A stretch of DNA of 7,263 bases from an uncultured Chloroflexota bacterium (GTDB lineage: Bacteria > Chloroflexota > Anaerolineae > Aggregatilineales > Phototrophicaceae). A program made the position numbers and the translations under genes. The DNA lies in the NCBI GenBank assembly GCA_903904765.1, contig CAIVEA010000312.1, positions 1 through 7,263 on the forward strand, given 5' to 3'. Below the pieces are notes generated by a model. That model made no database searches, had not been told where the DNA came from, and worked only from the letters and a program-made list of their open reading frames with translations. Position 1 is the first letter of the stretch, and every line of letters begins with the position of its first letter. Below, piece by piece: positions 1 through 6,143 of the stretch.

Positions 1-95
1 CCCGAAAGCAGGATGACCACGACAGCGGCGATGGCGACGATCACCACCAGCGCGCCAATAATCATCCTGTTACGCTGTTTGACATTTGGATCCAT
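1..95 (-). CDS. N-terminal fragment of a membrane-anchored protein (3' end outside window)
   Basis: Only the first 31 codons are visible; the gene runs off the left edge. The start ATG is at 93-95 on the minus strand. The product opens MDPNVKQRNR, a short polar, basic stretch. About 20 hydrophobic residues follow (from MIIGALVV to VVVILLS). This is a typical signal-anchor or single transmembrane helix with a cytoplasmic N-terminus, so the missing remainder is probably extracytoplasmic. There is no lipobox in the visible part. A weak Shine-Dalgarno-like TAGGA lies about 14 bases upstream and a GAG about 8 bases upstream. The family cannot be recognised from this fragment. It lies 86 bases downstream of the methyltransferase gene on the same strand and could be co-transcribed with it or have its own promoter. 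Confidence 0.6.
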   Translation of the reverse strand, partial: MDPNVKQRNRMIIGALVVIVAIAAVVVILLS

Positions 96-124
96 GTTGT
101 TCGCTCGATTCCTAACCGATTGTG

Positions 125-130
125 TATATA
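125..130 (-). promoter_or_regulatory. Possible -10 element (TATATA) ahead of the left-edge gene
   Basis: On the minus strand a TATATA lies about 30 bases before the left-edge gene's ATG, in the most AT-rich part of this short gap. A start site just downstream would leave a leader of about 20 bases. No recognisable -35 hexamer is found 16-18 bases upstream and there is no extended TG motif, so this is only a candidate. Confidence 0.2.
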
Positions 131-138
131 GGGATTCA

Positions 139-157
139 GAGGTCGCCTAGCGGCCTT
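139..157. other. Short GC-rich inverted repeat between two minus-strand genes
   Basis: The arms at 139-146 and 150-157 pair around a CTA loop. On the plus strand there are 8 pairs including two wobbles. On the minus strand, which is the transcribed one here, the wobbles become mismatches and a weaker stem remains. It sits 25 bases after the methyltransferase stop codon, where a terminator would be expected. No T-run follows on either strand, so a standard intrinsic terminator is not supported. It could be an imperfect terminator, a leader structure for the next gene, or chance. Confidence 0.25.
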
Positions 158-181
158 ACTGGACAAAGATTGTAATGAAAA

Positions 182-790
182 TCACAGACGAATGCGAGGG
201 ATTGGAATCAGCCATGCCACCTGCTGCTGGTAGCGGCGGTAGGTATCGCCGTAGGCTGTTACCAAGCGCCGTTCCTCTAAGAGCGACCCGACGACGAAAT
301 ACAGGGTGGAGGCGAGGTTGAAGGCGAACAACGCTTCGGTCATCGTAGGGAACGGCCAGATCATGAGCAGCGAGAACAGGTACAACGGATGACGTACCAG
401 CGCGTAAACACCCTTCAGTTGTAGCGGTTCTTCGGGCAGCGGCAGGGGCGCGGCGCTGAAATAGGCACGCATCTGCGATAGGCCGATGAAGCGCATCCCG
501 TCAATTTGGAGAACAGAGATAGTCATCCCGATTGCGCCGAGTACTTGAATCACCAGCAGGATGAGCGCAGGCACACCTTCCACATGCCAGACGATCCCAC
601 CCGGTTGTATGACCACGAGAGCGAATACCGGAGCAAGTGTTAAAATAGCAAATAGGTTGTAGCCCATGCGGTAGAAGCCTTCGTAGGCGCGATCACCGAT
701 TCGCTGGCGAATGGTCTGCTTGATGCCCGCGCCAGCCAACCAGCTATGGGCGAAACCGAAGGCAAGTAGTGCCAGAAAAATCAAAATCAT
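182..790 (-). CDS. Integral-membrane methyltransferase, NnrU/isoprenylcysteine carboxyl methyltransferase-like
   Basis: The 202-aa product is very hydrophobic, with about five membrane segments (roughly residues 1-19, 45-62, 73-95, 130-148 and 152-170). The N-terminal HSWLAG followed by a Lys, and the RMGYN motif near residue 41, resemble the NnrU/MddA-type branch. The C-terminal half carries the hallmark of this membrane methyltransferase superfamily: RHPLY at 133-137, an EERRL block at 172-176 and GDTYRRY at 181-187. In characterised ICMT-type relatives this region binds S-adenosylmethionine. The product is therefore probably an SAM-dependent methyltransferase of the inner membrane; the acceptor (thiol, lipid or prenylcysteine) cannot be read from sequence. 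The start at 790 is supported by AAAGG eight bases upstream. The gene is divergent from the nucleoside phosphorylase, with 33 bases between starts. Family is fairly sure, substrate unknown. Confidence 0.8.
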   Translation of the reverse strand: MILIFLALLAFGFAHSWLAGAGIKQTIRQRIGDRAYEGFYRMGYNLFAILTLAPVFALVVIQPGGIVWHVEGVPALILLVIQVLGAIGMTISVLQIDGMRFIGLSQMRAYFSAAPLPLPEEPLQLKGVYALVRHPLYLFSLLMIWPFPTMTEALFAFNLASTLYFVVGSLLEERRLVTAYGDTYRRYQQQVAWLIPIPRIRL

Positions 791-798
791 GAGAACTG

Positions 799-803
799 CC
801 TTT
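799..803 (-). promoter_or_regulatory. Shine-Dalgarno site of the membrane methyltransferase gene
   Basis: On the minus strand AAAGG lies 8 bases before the ATG at 790, supporting that start. It shares the 33-base divergent gap with the ribosome binding site of the opposite gene, so any promoters must lie mostly inside the neighbouring coding regions. I found no convincing -35/-10 pair for either direction. Confidence 0.55.
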
Positions 804-807
804 ACTC

Positions 808-813
808 AGGAGA
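808..813 (+). promoter_or_regulatory. Shine-Dalgarno site of the pyrimidine-nucleoside phosphorylase gene
   Basis: AGGAGA, a near-perfect anti-16S match, sits 10 bases before the ATG at 824 and fixes that start. Confidence 0.75.
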
Positions 814-823
814 AATACCGATT

Positions 824-2146
824 ATGCGTGCTGTAGATGTAATTGCCCGTAAACGTGATGGTCATGCGCTCAACCGTGATGAGATTGTCTGGTTTATAGA
901 CGCATATACCCGCGGAGACTTACCTGATTATCAAGCATCGGCTCTGTTGATGGCGATTTTCCTGCGTGGGATGTCCCGCGAGGAGACGGTGAACCTGACG
1001 GTGGCGATGGCGCAATCTGGCGATGTACTCGACCTGTCGGCGGAAGTCGGTTATTCGGTGGATAAGCATTCGTCAGGCGGCGTGGGTGACAAGACGACGC
1101 TGGTGGTGCTGCCACTGGTGGCGGCCTGCGGCGTTCCGGTAGCGAAGATGAGTGGGCGTGGGCTGGGCTTTTCGGGCGGGACGCTGGATAAGCTGGAGGC
1201 GATTGCAGGCTATAACGTGCATCTGACGGACGCGGAGTTCCGGCGGTTGGCGCGTGAAAATGGGCTGGTGCTGTCCGGTCAGTCGGGCGAGCTTGCGCCA
1301 GCCGACGGCAAGCTGTACGCACTGCGAGATGTGACGGCTACCGTTCCCTGTATGCCGCTGATCGCCAGCAGCATCATGAGCAAGAAGATCGCCGCCGGTG
1401 CGAACGGGATTGTGCTGGATGTCAAACTGGGGCGTGGTGCGTTCATGACCACGCTGGATGATGCGCGGACGCTGGCGCAGATCATGGTGGATATTGGCGT
1501 GGATGCCGGACGCGACATGATCGCGGTGCTTTCGGACATGAATCAGCCGCTAGGCGACGCGGTAGGCAACGCGCTGGAAATGGTGGAGGCGTTGGATTGC
1601 ATGAAGGGCGGCGGCCCGGCGGATTTCCGCGAGCACTGTTTGCAGGTGTCGGCCTATATGCTGCAACTGGCGGGGCGCGGGCAGAAATGGGTGGAACTGG
1701 AGGATGCCCGCCGCGAGTTGACCGAAAAGCTGGATAGCGGCGCGGCGCTGGCGAAGTTCCGGCAACTGGTGGCAGCGCAGGGCGGTGATGTGCGGATGGT
1801 GGACGACCCCTCGCTGCTGCCGCAAGCGCGAATTGTGGAAACCTATACGTCGGCGCGTGCAGGCTATTTGACACAGGTGGCCGCCGAAGAAATCGGGATG
1901 GCTTCGTCCGAGTTGGGCGCTGGCCGTGAGAAGAAGTCGGATAATGTTGATCTGGCGGTGGGGTTGAATGTTCCGGTGAAGGTGGGCGATCGCGTGGAAG
2001 CCGGAGCTGTCCTCGCTACGATTTACGCCAATGACGAAACGAAACTGGCGGCCTGCCGTGCGCGGTTGGATCGGGCGTTCGCGTTCAGCGACCAACCGAC
2101 ACCGCGCCTGCCGCTGTTCTACGATACGCTATACGGCAAAAAGTAG
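824..2146 (+). CDS. pdp: Pyrimidine-nucleoside phosphorylase
   Basis: This enzyme splits uridine, thymidine or deoxyuridine with phosphate to give the free base and (deoxy)ribose-1-phosphate, a cytoplasmic salvage step. The 440-aa length fits the family (about 430-440). Three regions are visible: an N-terminal helical domain (about 1-66), the glycosyltransferase-family-3 catalytic domain (about 73-330) and a C-terminal PYNP domain (about 345-420). Diagnostic motifs are DKHSSGGVGDK at 80-90 (phosphate site), SGRGLGFSGGTLDKLE at 110-125, ALRDVTATV around Arg168, and SSIMSKK with Ser183 and Lys187. These match the known catalytic His/Ser/Arg/Lys set. Lys108 before MSGRG is typical of broad-specificity pyrimidine-nucleoside phosphorylases, whereas E. 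coli thymidine phosphorylase (DeoA) has Met there, so pdp is preferred over deoA. The signature has GFSGGT where many members have GHTGGT. No deo-operon partner is adjacent. The first ~40 codons are AT-richer than the rest. The stop is 5 bases from the convergent lipoprotein stop. Confidence 0.95.
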   Translation: MRAVDVIARKRDGHALNRDEIVWFIDAYTRGDLPDYQASALLMAIFLRGMSREETVNLTVAMAQSGDVLDLSAEVGYSVDKHSSGGVGDKTTLVVLPLVAACGVPVAKMSGRGLGFSGGTLDKLEAIAGYNVHLTDAEFRRLARENGLVLSGQSGELAPADGKLYALRDVTATVPCMPLIASSIMSKKIAAGANGIVLDVKLGRGAFMTTLDDARTLAQIMVDIGVDAGRDMIAVLSDMNQPLGDAVGNALEMVEALDCMKGGGPADFREHCLQVSAYMLQLAGRGQKWVELEDARRELTEKLDSGAALAKFRQLVAAQGGDVRMVDDPSLLPQARIVETYTSARAGYLTQVAAEEIGMASSELGAGREKKSDNVDLAVGLNVPVKVGDRVEAGAVLATIYANDETKLAACRARLDRAFAFSDQPTPRLPLFYDTLYGKK

Positions 2147-2151
2147 GTGTT

Positions 2152-2979
2152 TCAGGCCGGTGGCGCGGCTTCGATCAGGCAAAGCTGTTCGGTGGTTTGC
2201 AGGCAGGTCGCATCGTAGCGATAGGTGTGCAGCGGTGCGCCTGCCCAGTATCCCGCCTCAAATCTGATCGTTCCATTCAAGCCGTCGTAGTGTGTGTCGC
2301 GCAGGGCGGCAGACGGGTTCGCGGTGCGGGCGGCGGCGGCGGCGATGCGGGTTGCGTCGTAGCTCAAAGCCGAGAGCAGGCCGGGTTCTGGCACATACAA
2401 ACTGCTGCCGAGCAAGGCATTCCGCAGGCTGGCGGAGGGCAGAACGGCGTTGGTGATGAGGGTGGTGTGCGCCGTGTCGCCGCCCAAGCGCACGAACTGT
2501 TTCAGGCCGAATACATCCCCGCCTACAATGTTTCCGTTCAGACGCGCCACCCCGGTAATCTCGCGGGATTCGGGAGGCAAATCGGCAGAAGCCAGCATGT
2601 AACGGCTTTCGCCCGCCGGTTGTGAACCCCATTGACCGATGATGATCGCTGGTAGCGACTCTAACGCCGCCTGTGTTTCGGCAGCAGCAGCGGCATAACC
2701 CGTGAGCAGGACGACGCGCACGCGGGGGTCAAGTGCCAGCGCCGCAGCGCGGTCACGGGCGGATTGCGGGCTGCCACCATCATCCAGTGCCAGCAATTCG
2801 GTTTCAGTACCGCTGTCGTCATGCAGGGCTAGACGCGCTGCGTAGTAGGCATCGTAGCCCACTTCGCGGTAACGCCCCTCGAACGGCCCTAACAAGGCGA
2901 TTCGGTACATGGTGGCAGGCGTTCCACAGCCTGCCAGCAGTAAGAGCAGCGTGAGTAAGGCGGCGATTTTAGCAACCAT
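2152..2979 (-). CDS. Lipoprotein with type I periplasmic-binding-protein fold (shortened, orphan)
   Basis: The 275-aa product begins MVAKIAALLTLLLLLAGC, a lipoprotein signal peptide with lipobox LAGC, so Cys18 should be lipidated and the protein anchored outside the cytoplasmic membrane. The mature part starts YRIALLGPFEG (about 25-35), then GYDAYYAARLAL at 41-52, as in branched-chain amino-acid/amide binding proteins. It later has SYDATRIAAAA near 206 and YDGLNGTIRF at 231-240, the usual late motif of that family. At about 257 mature residues it is well short of the usual 350-400, with the second lobe apparently reduced. No permease or ATPase gene is beside it. Its ATG overlaps the end of mltG by 11 bases, suggesting translational coupling. 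An upstream in-frame TTG at 3009 would add 10 residues before the signal peptide and is less likely. Two cysteines (259, 267) near the C-terminus may pair. Ligand is unknown; a regulatory rather than transport role is possible. Confidence 0.75.
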   Translation of the reverse strand: MVAKIAALLTLLLLLAGCGTPATMYRIALLGPFEGRYREVGYDAYYAARLALHDDSGTETELLALDDGGSPQSARDRAAALALDPRVRVVLLTGYAAAAAETQAALESLPAIIIGQWGSQPAGESRYMLASADLPPESREITGVARLNGNIVGGDVFGLKQFVRLGGDTAHTTLITNAVLPSASLRNALLGSSLYVPEPGLLSALSYDATRIAAAAARTANPSAALRDTHYDGLNGTIRFEAGYWAGAPLHTYRYDATCLQTTEQLCLIEAAPPA

Positions 2980-4072
2980 TGGCGAGATGCTCGTCGAAGG
3001 TGCGGGCAAAGTCGTGGTAGCCGTCGCTGCGGCAGTCGGCGCGGAAGTAGTAGAAATCGGACTGCGCTGGATACACGGCGGCGCGGATGGCGCTCACCGA
3101 TGGATTTGCAATCGGGCCGGGGGGCAGTCCGTCGTTCAAATAGGTGTTGTAGGGCGATACCACGTCTTGATAGTTGGCGGCGGTGATGCGCGGCCACCAG
3201 TTGCCGGGTGCGCCCAACGGGTATTGCACGGTAGGGTCGGCTTCGAGGCGCATGGGCAGCGCCAAGCGATTGCGGTAGACGCTGGCGATCATTGGATGTT
3301 CGTCGGGATGCACGGCCTCGCGCTGCACAATGGAGGCCAGCGTGACCATCTGGAAGGGCGTGAAACCCTGTGCGGCGGCATCGGTGAGGACTTGGCCGCC
3401 CACTGTCGTCGTGAAGGTTTGCAGCAGGATGTCGCGCAGTAGTTCCGGTGTGACCTGTGCCGGAATCTGGTACGTGTCTGGGTACAGGAATCCTTCGAGG
3501 GATGCGCCGGGGGGGATGCCCATCTGTGCCGCGAATGTCGAGTCGTAGGGCGCACCTGCGCCGACGGCGCTCATGAACTCCGCCGCGCCGAACCCGAAAT
3601 AAGCGCGGGCTTGTTCCACCGCTTCGGCGACTTCCTCGATGCGCCAGCCTTCCAGAATGCGGAACGGGAACTGACTGCTGGCCGAATCGGTGAGAGCCAC
3701 TGCGATCTGTGCGGGGGTCTGGGCGCGGTTCAGGAAGAACACACCCGCTTCAAGTTGCGTATCCAGATCGTTCAGGCGCACATAATCCACGAAAAGATCA
3801 GCATCGGTAATCAGGCTGACGCTGACCAGATTTTGACCGATGACGCGGGGGGTGTCGCCCATGTTGACGGTGAAGCGCACGGGCGCTGTGTCGGTGCTGA
3901 AGGGACGGTTGAGTTCGGCCTGACGACCATTGAGCGACAGGCGAATGAGCGCCTTTTGCACGTAGTCCACCGGTTGCCCGCCCGAAATGATGAACAGCAC
4001 GCCACCCGCAATGACCGCCGCGACGAGCAAAAGGGCAGCGCCGATGACGGCTGTTTTAATGAGTCGTTCCAT
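2969..4072 (-). CDS. mltG: Endolytic peptidoglycan transglycosylase MltG (YceG-like)
   Basis: MltG is an inner-membrane lytic transglycosylase that cuts nascent glycan strands and is thought to set their length. The 367-aa product has a short cytoplasmic start, a transmembrane helix at about 7-29, a LysM-like region around 65-115, and the YceG catalytic domain from about 138. Recognisable motifs are ILEGWRIEEVA at 139-149, LEGFLYPDTYQIP at 192-204, LASIVQREA at 245-253, RLEADPTVQYPLG at 275-287, YNTYLNDGLPPGPIANP at 308-324 and a terminal DFARTFDEHL. Glu252 in the REA motif corresponds to E. coli MltG catalytic Glu218. The start at 4072 is supported by AAAGGA 11 bases upstream, and 15 bases separate it from the ruvX stop. 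The only two cysteines are Cys347 and the very last residue, Cys367, both extracytoplasmic. The 3' end overlaps the lipoprotein gene by 11 bases. Identification is firm. Confidence 0.95.
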   Translation of the reverse strand: MERLIKTAVIGAALLLVAAVIAGGVLFIISGGQPVDYVQKALIRLSLNGRQAELNRPFSTDTAPVRFTVNMGDTPRVIGQNLVSVSLITDADLFVDYVRLNDLDTQLEAGVFFLNRAQTPAQIAVALTDSASSQFPFRILEGWRIEEVAEAVEQARAYFGFGAAEFMSAVGAGAPYDSTFAAQMGIPPGASLEGFLYPDTYQIPAQVTPELLRDILLQTFTTTVGGQVLTDAAAQGFTPFQMVTLASIVQREAVHPDEHPMIASVYRNRLALPMRLEADPTVQYPLGAPGNWWPRITAANYQDVVSPYNTYLNDGLPPGPIANPSVSAIRAAVYPAQSDFYYFRADCRSDGYHDFARTFDEHLANGC

Positions 4073-4083
4073 CTGCTTAGGTG

Positions 4084-4089
4084 TCCTTT
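4084..4089 (-). promoter_or_regulatory. Shine-Dalgarno site of mltG, overlapping the ruvX stop codon
   Basis: On the minus strand the ruvX stop runs straight into the mltG ribosome binding site (TAAAGGAC), 11 bases before the mltG ATG. A ribosome terminating on ruvX would cover this site, consistent with coupled translation or re-initiation. Confidence 0.6.
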
Positions 4090-4534
4090 AGCGCAGCACT
4101 TCCGGTAGTTCGATCAAGCCATCCCGCAGCGCATCCAGATAGCTTTGCAGGATGAGACGTGCCGCCAGATCGTCAATGCGTTCGCGGCGGTCACGGCCTT
4201 TGTGAATCGAGAGTTCGCGGGCATCTACGCTGGTCAATTGTTCGTCCCACTGGATGATGGGCAGCGGGGTGACGGCGGCGAGGCGGTCAATCCATTTGCG
4301 GACAGTATCGCCCTGCGTGTATTCGCCGGGGAGGGCCTCGGGGTTGACCGGAACGCCAACCACCAGCCCGATGGCGCGTTGTTCGCCTGCGATATGCAGC
4401 AGGCGGCGAAAATCATCAGCGTTAGTGGTGCGTTGAAGGACGGAAAGTTCACGGGCGACGAGGCCACTGCTGTCGCTGACCGCCAGCCCGATGCGCTTCA
4501 GACCGTGATCTATGCCGAGCAAGCGCCCTTTCAT
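4088..4534 (-). CDS. ruvX: RuvX/YqgF family nuclease (pre-16S rRNA processing / putative Holliday junction resolvase)
   Basis: The 148-aa product has the usual length and RNase H-like fold motifs of the YqgF family. GIDHGLKRIGLAVSD at 7-21 gives the first acidic residue, Asp9. VVGVPV at 58-63 is the second strand region. WDEQLTS at 96-102 carries Asp97/Glu98. IDDLAARLILQSYLD at 120-134 carries the last catalytic acid (Asp121 or Asp122). In E. coli, YqgF is essential and linked to 5' maturation of 16S rRNA; in other bacteria a Holliday-junction nuclease role is reported. The loop after VGVPV reads NPEALPGEYTQG where many homologues have N-x-DGSEG, a small family-level variation. Its ATG overlaps the TGA of the upstream baseplate-J-like gene as ATGA, so translation is likely coupled. 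Position next to alaS and mltG agrees with conserved synteny in other phyla. Confidence 0.95.
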   Translation of the reverse strand: MKGRLLGIDHGLKRIGLAVSDSSGLVARELSVLQRTTNADDFRRLLHIAGEQRAIGLVVGVPVNPEALPGEYTQGDTVRKWIDRLAAVTPLPIIQWDEQLTSVDARELSIHKGRDRRERIDDLAARLILQSYLDALRDGLIELPEVLR

Positions 4535-6105
4535 GACTGCGGCACTTCCTGCAACTGTACCGAGATGCGCGGGGAGAGCAGGGGCATGGATGACCAGTTT
4601 TCCGGCCAGAGGGTGATTTGCGGTGGCGTGCCGGCTTGCAGCGGTAATTCGGTCACGAGGTAGGCCATCGCATCGGTCAGCGAACGACCCGCCAGTGCCG
4701 AACGCACCTGATCGGCATCAATCTGCGCGACTACCGTGCCGCTGCCGTTCATGGTAAAGACGACATCGCCTGTCGCCATGCTCACGCTTTCAACCGATTC
4801 GCAACCGAGATCGTAGCCGACACTTTGCGGCACGATGGATTGCCCCTGCTGCACCTGATGGGACAACTGAGCGTAGACTACTTGCTGACCGAACTGCTCA
4901 TCAATCACAATCGCCTCAACGACTGCCCGCATGTCGAGCGAGAGCGTGTCGGTCACTTCACCGGGTTGTGCGCTGAACGTCTGCCAATCGGAGCGTTCCT
5001 CCACAATCCGCACGGTTTCGAGGATGATGCATTGCGTTTTGCTGATGCGCGATTGCATCTCGACATAGGCGCGGTTCTGCAACTGCTGGCGCACGGTGGC
5101 GAGCAGGCGATCTTGGTCGTCCTGTGTGACGGTGCGCTGGGTGCGGTTGCTGCCGCCACCCGTCGGGGCGATATTCCGCACGCTGACCTGATTCGCCAGC
5201 GGGCCAACAACGGTGTTGATTGTCCCCGCATCTACGTTGCCGACAGAACCCGCCGAGTCGGTGAGCGCCTCGATGGAGACTTCGATCTGAAGGCCGATGC
5301 CGCCGGGGATCGCCGCTTCGCTGAGGGTGCGAAACTGGATGACACTGCCGCCGCTGGTGGCGACGTTTGTGCCCGCCGGAATGGTGACGGCCTGCTCGGT
5401 CTGGTTGATGAACACAACAGAACCTGTCGCCGCTGCCTCGCCCATTCCCTGTACGCCGCTGGTTTCAACTGTGCCGCTGTCCTCAATTTGGACGCTCAAC
5501 TGTGTGGCGGGGATGATGCGGTTCTCGATGTCTATGCCGAGGCTTTGTGGTGCGGCGGTGATCTGCGACGACACTTCGACGGATGTCTGCGCGGGGACGA
5601 GGATGACGGTTGCGCCGGGAAGCACCACATAACCGATGGCTGCCGCGACTACTACGAATACAACGGCTGCAATTGCGCGGCGGATGTATTTCCAGCGGCG
5701 TTCTTGCGCGGTTTCTTCGCTGTAGATGCGGCTGGCAACATCTTTCAGGTCGTCCGGTATCGGCTCGTCCTGCGGACGCTGGAAGCGCCCGGTGAACACT
5801 TTGGAGCGCCCGCGCCGCCAGCGCCCGCGTTCGCTTGCGCCGATGGTTTCGAAAGTGCTGATGTTCAGTTCTGAGGCGTGTTTGACCACTTCGGGATCGT
5901 GCGTGACCAGCGCGAGGCGGATCGCCCGCCGCATGGCTTCGCGCTGGATCAGCACCAGATCGAGTTTGCGGGTGAGAATCGTGCCGCTTTCAGGCCAGAT
6001 GAGCAGCACTTTTTGGCCGCGCACAAACGACAACCGATCACGCACCGAGGATACATCATCGCCGGTTTCAAGCTGTACATATTGTGCGCGACTACGTTCC
6101 GCCAT
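4531..6105 (-). CDS. Single-pass membrane protein with baseplate-J/gp47-like extracytoplasmic domain
   Basis: This 524-aa protein has four visible parts. Residues 1-90 look like a small cytoplasmic alpha/beta domain: DDVSSVRDRL at 16-25, KVLLIWP at 32-38, LDLVLIQREA at 48-57, LALVTHDPEVVKHA at 64-77. A basic linker follows at 92-110 (RGRWRRGR), then an acidic segment and ERRWKYIRR just before a transmembrane helix at about 144-164. The extracytoplasmic part carries a baseplate-J-like domain: ATGSVVFINQT at 226-236, IPAGTNV at 242-248, a GSVGNV turn at 286-291, and APTGGGS then TQDDQDRL at 313-334. The C-terminal module ends with ALAGRSLTDAM near 470-480, LWPENW and SPRISV. Phage gp47/J proteins build tail baseplates, but no other tail gene is present. 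Anaerolineae carry similar proteins, to my knowledge uncharacterised. GGAG five bases upstream supports the start. Function unknown; a surface or envelope scaffold is possible. Confidence 0.85.
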   Translation of the reverse strand: MAERSRAQYVQLETGDDVSSVRDRLSFVRGQKVLLIWPESGTILTRKLDLVLIQREAMRRAIRLALVTHDPEVVKHASELNISTFETIGASERGRWRRGRSKVFTGRFQRPQDEPIPDDLKDVASRIYSEETAQERRWKYIRRAIAAVVFVVVAAAIGYVVLPGATVILVPAQTSVEVSSQITAAPQSLGIDIENRIIPATQLSVQIEDSGTVETSGVQGMGEAAATGSVVFINQTEQAVTIPAGTNVATSGGSVIQFRTLSEAAIPGGIGLQIEVSIEALTDSAGSVGNVDAGTINTVVGPLANQVSVRNIAPTGGGSNRTQRTVTQDDQDRLLATVRQQLQNRAYVEMQSRISKTQCIILETVRIVEERSDWQTFSAQPGEVTDTLSLDMRAVVEAIVIDEQFGQQVVYAQLSHQVQQGQSIVPQSVGYDLGCESVESVSMATGDVVFTMNGSGTVVAQIDADQVRSALAGRSLTDAMAYLVTELPLQAGTPPQITLWPENWSSMPLLSPRISVQLQEVPQS

Positions 6106-6110
6106 CCGAA

Positions 6111-6114
6111 CTCC
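6111..6114 (-). promoter_or_regulatory. Shine-Dalgarno site of the baseplate-J-like gene
   Basis: GGAG on the minus strand lies 5 bases before the ATG at 6105, inside the 38-base gap after the alaS stop. No hairpin with a T-run is seen in the gap, so read-through from alaS is expected. Confidence 0.5.
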
Positions 6115-6143
6115 GGGTTTGGAAACCGCTTGTGAGCAGCCGC

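Noticed and set aside
1987..1994. GCGATCGC octamer, the cyanobacterial HIP1 palindrome
   Set aside because: I noticed only this one copy in the window, within coding sequence, so it is no evidence for a cyanobacterial source.
2154..2171. GC-rich stem-loop at the end of the lipoprotein gene with an A5/T5 run at 2138-2142
   Set aside because: On the minus strand only about four pairs form and the T-run starts 11-12 bases past the stem. The spacing and strength do not fit an intrinsic terminator.
2980..3009. Earlier TTG start for the lipoprotein, giving ten extra residues
   Set aside because: It would place a Pro/Ser-rich stretch before a complete lipoprotein signal peptide and lengthen the overlap with mltG to 41 bases. 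The ATG at 2979 gives a standard signal peptide.
2909..3442. Plus-strand open frame of 177 codons across the mltG end
   Set aside because: Shadow of mltG and the lipoprotein gene; Val/Gly-rich translation with no motif.
3611..4108. Plus-strand open frame of 165 codons antisense to the mltG start
   Set aside because: Overlaps the well-supported mltG N-terminal region and has no recognisable domain.
4825..5874. Long plus-strand open frame (349 codons) antisense to the baseplate-J-like gene
   Set aside because: Low-complexity, Asp/Arg/Gly/Ala-rich translation without a family motif. The opposite strand encodes a clear multi-domain protein, so the frame is open because of the codon bias.
4531..6105. 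Prophage or contractile injection system fragment
   Set aside because: Only one baseplate-like domain, fused to a membrane anchor, with housekeeping genes tightly packed on both sides and no other tail gene.
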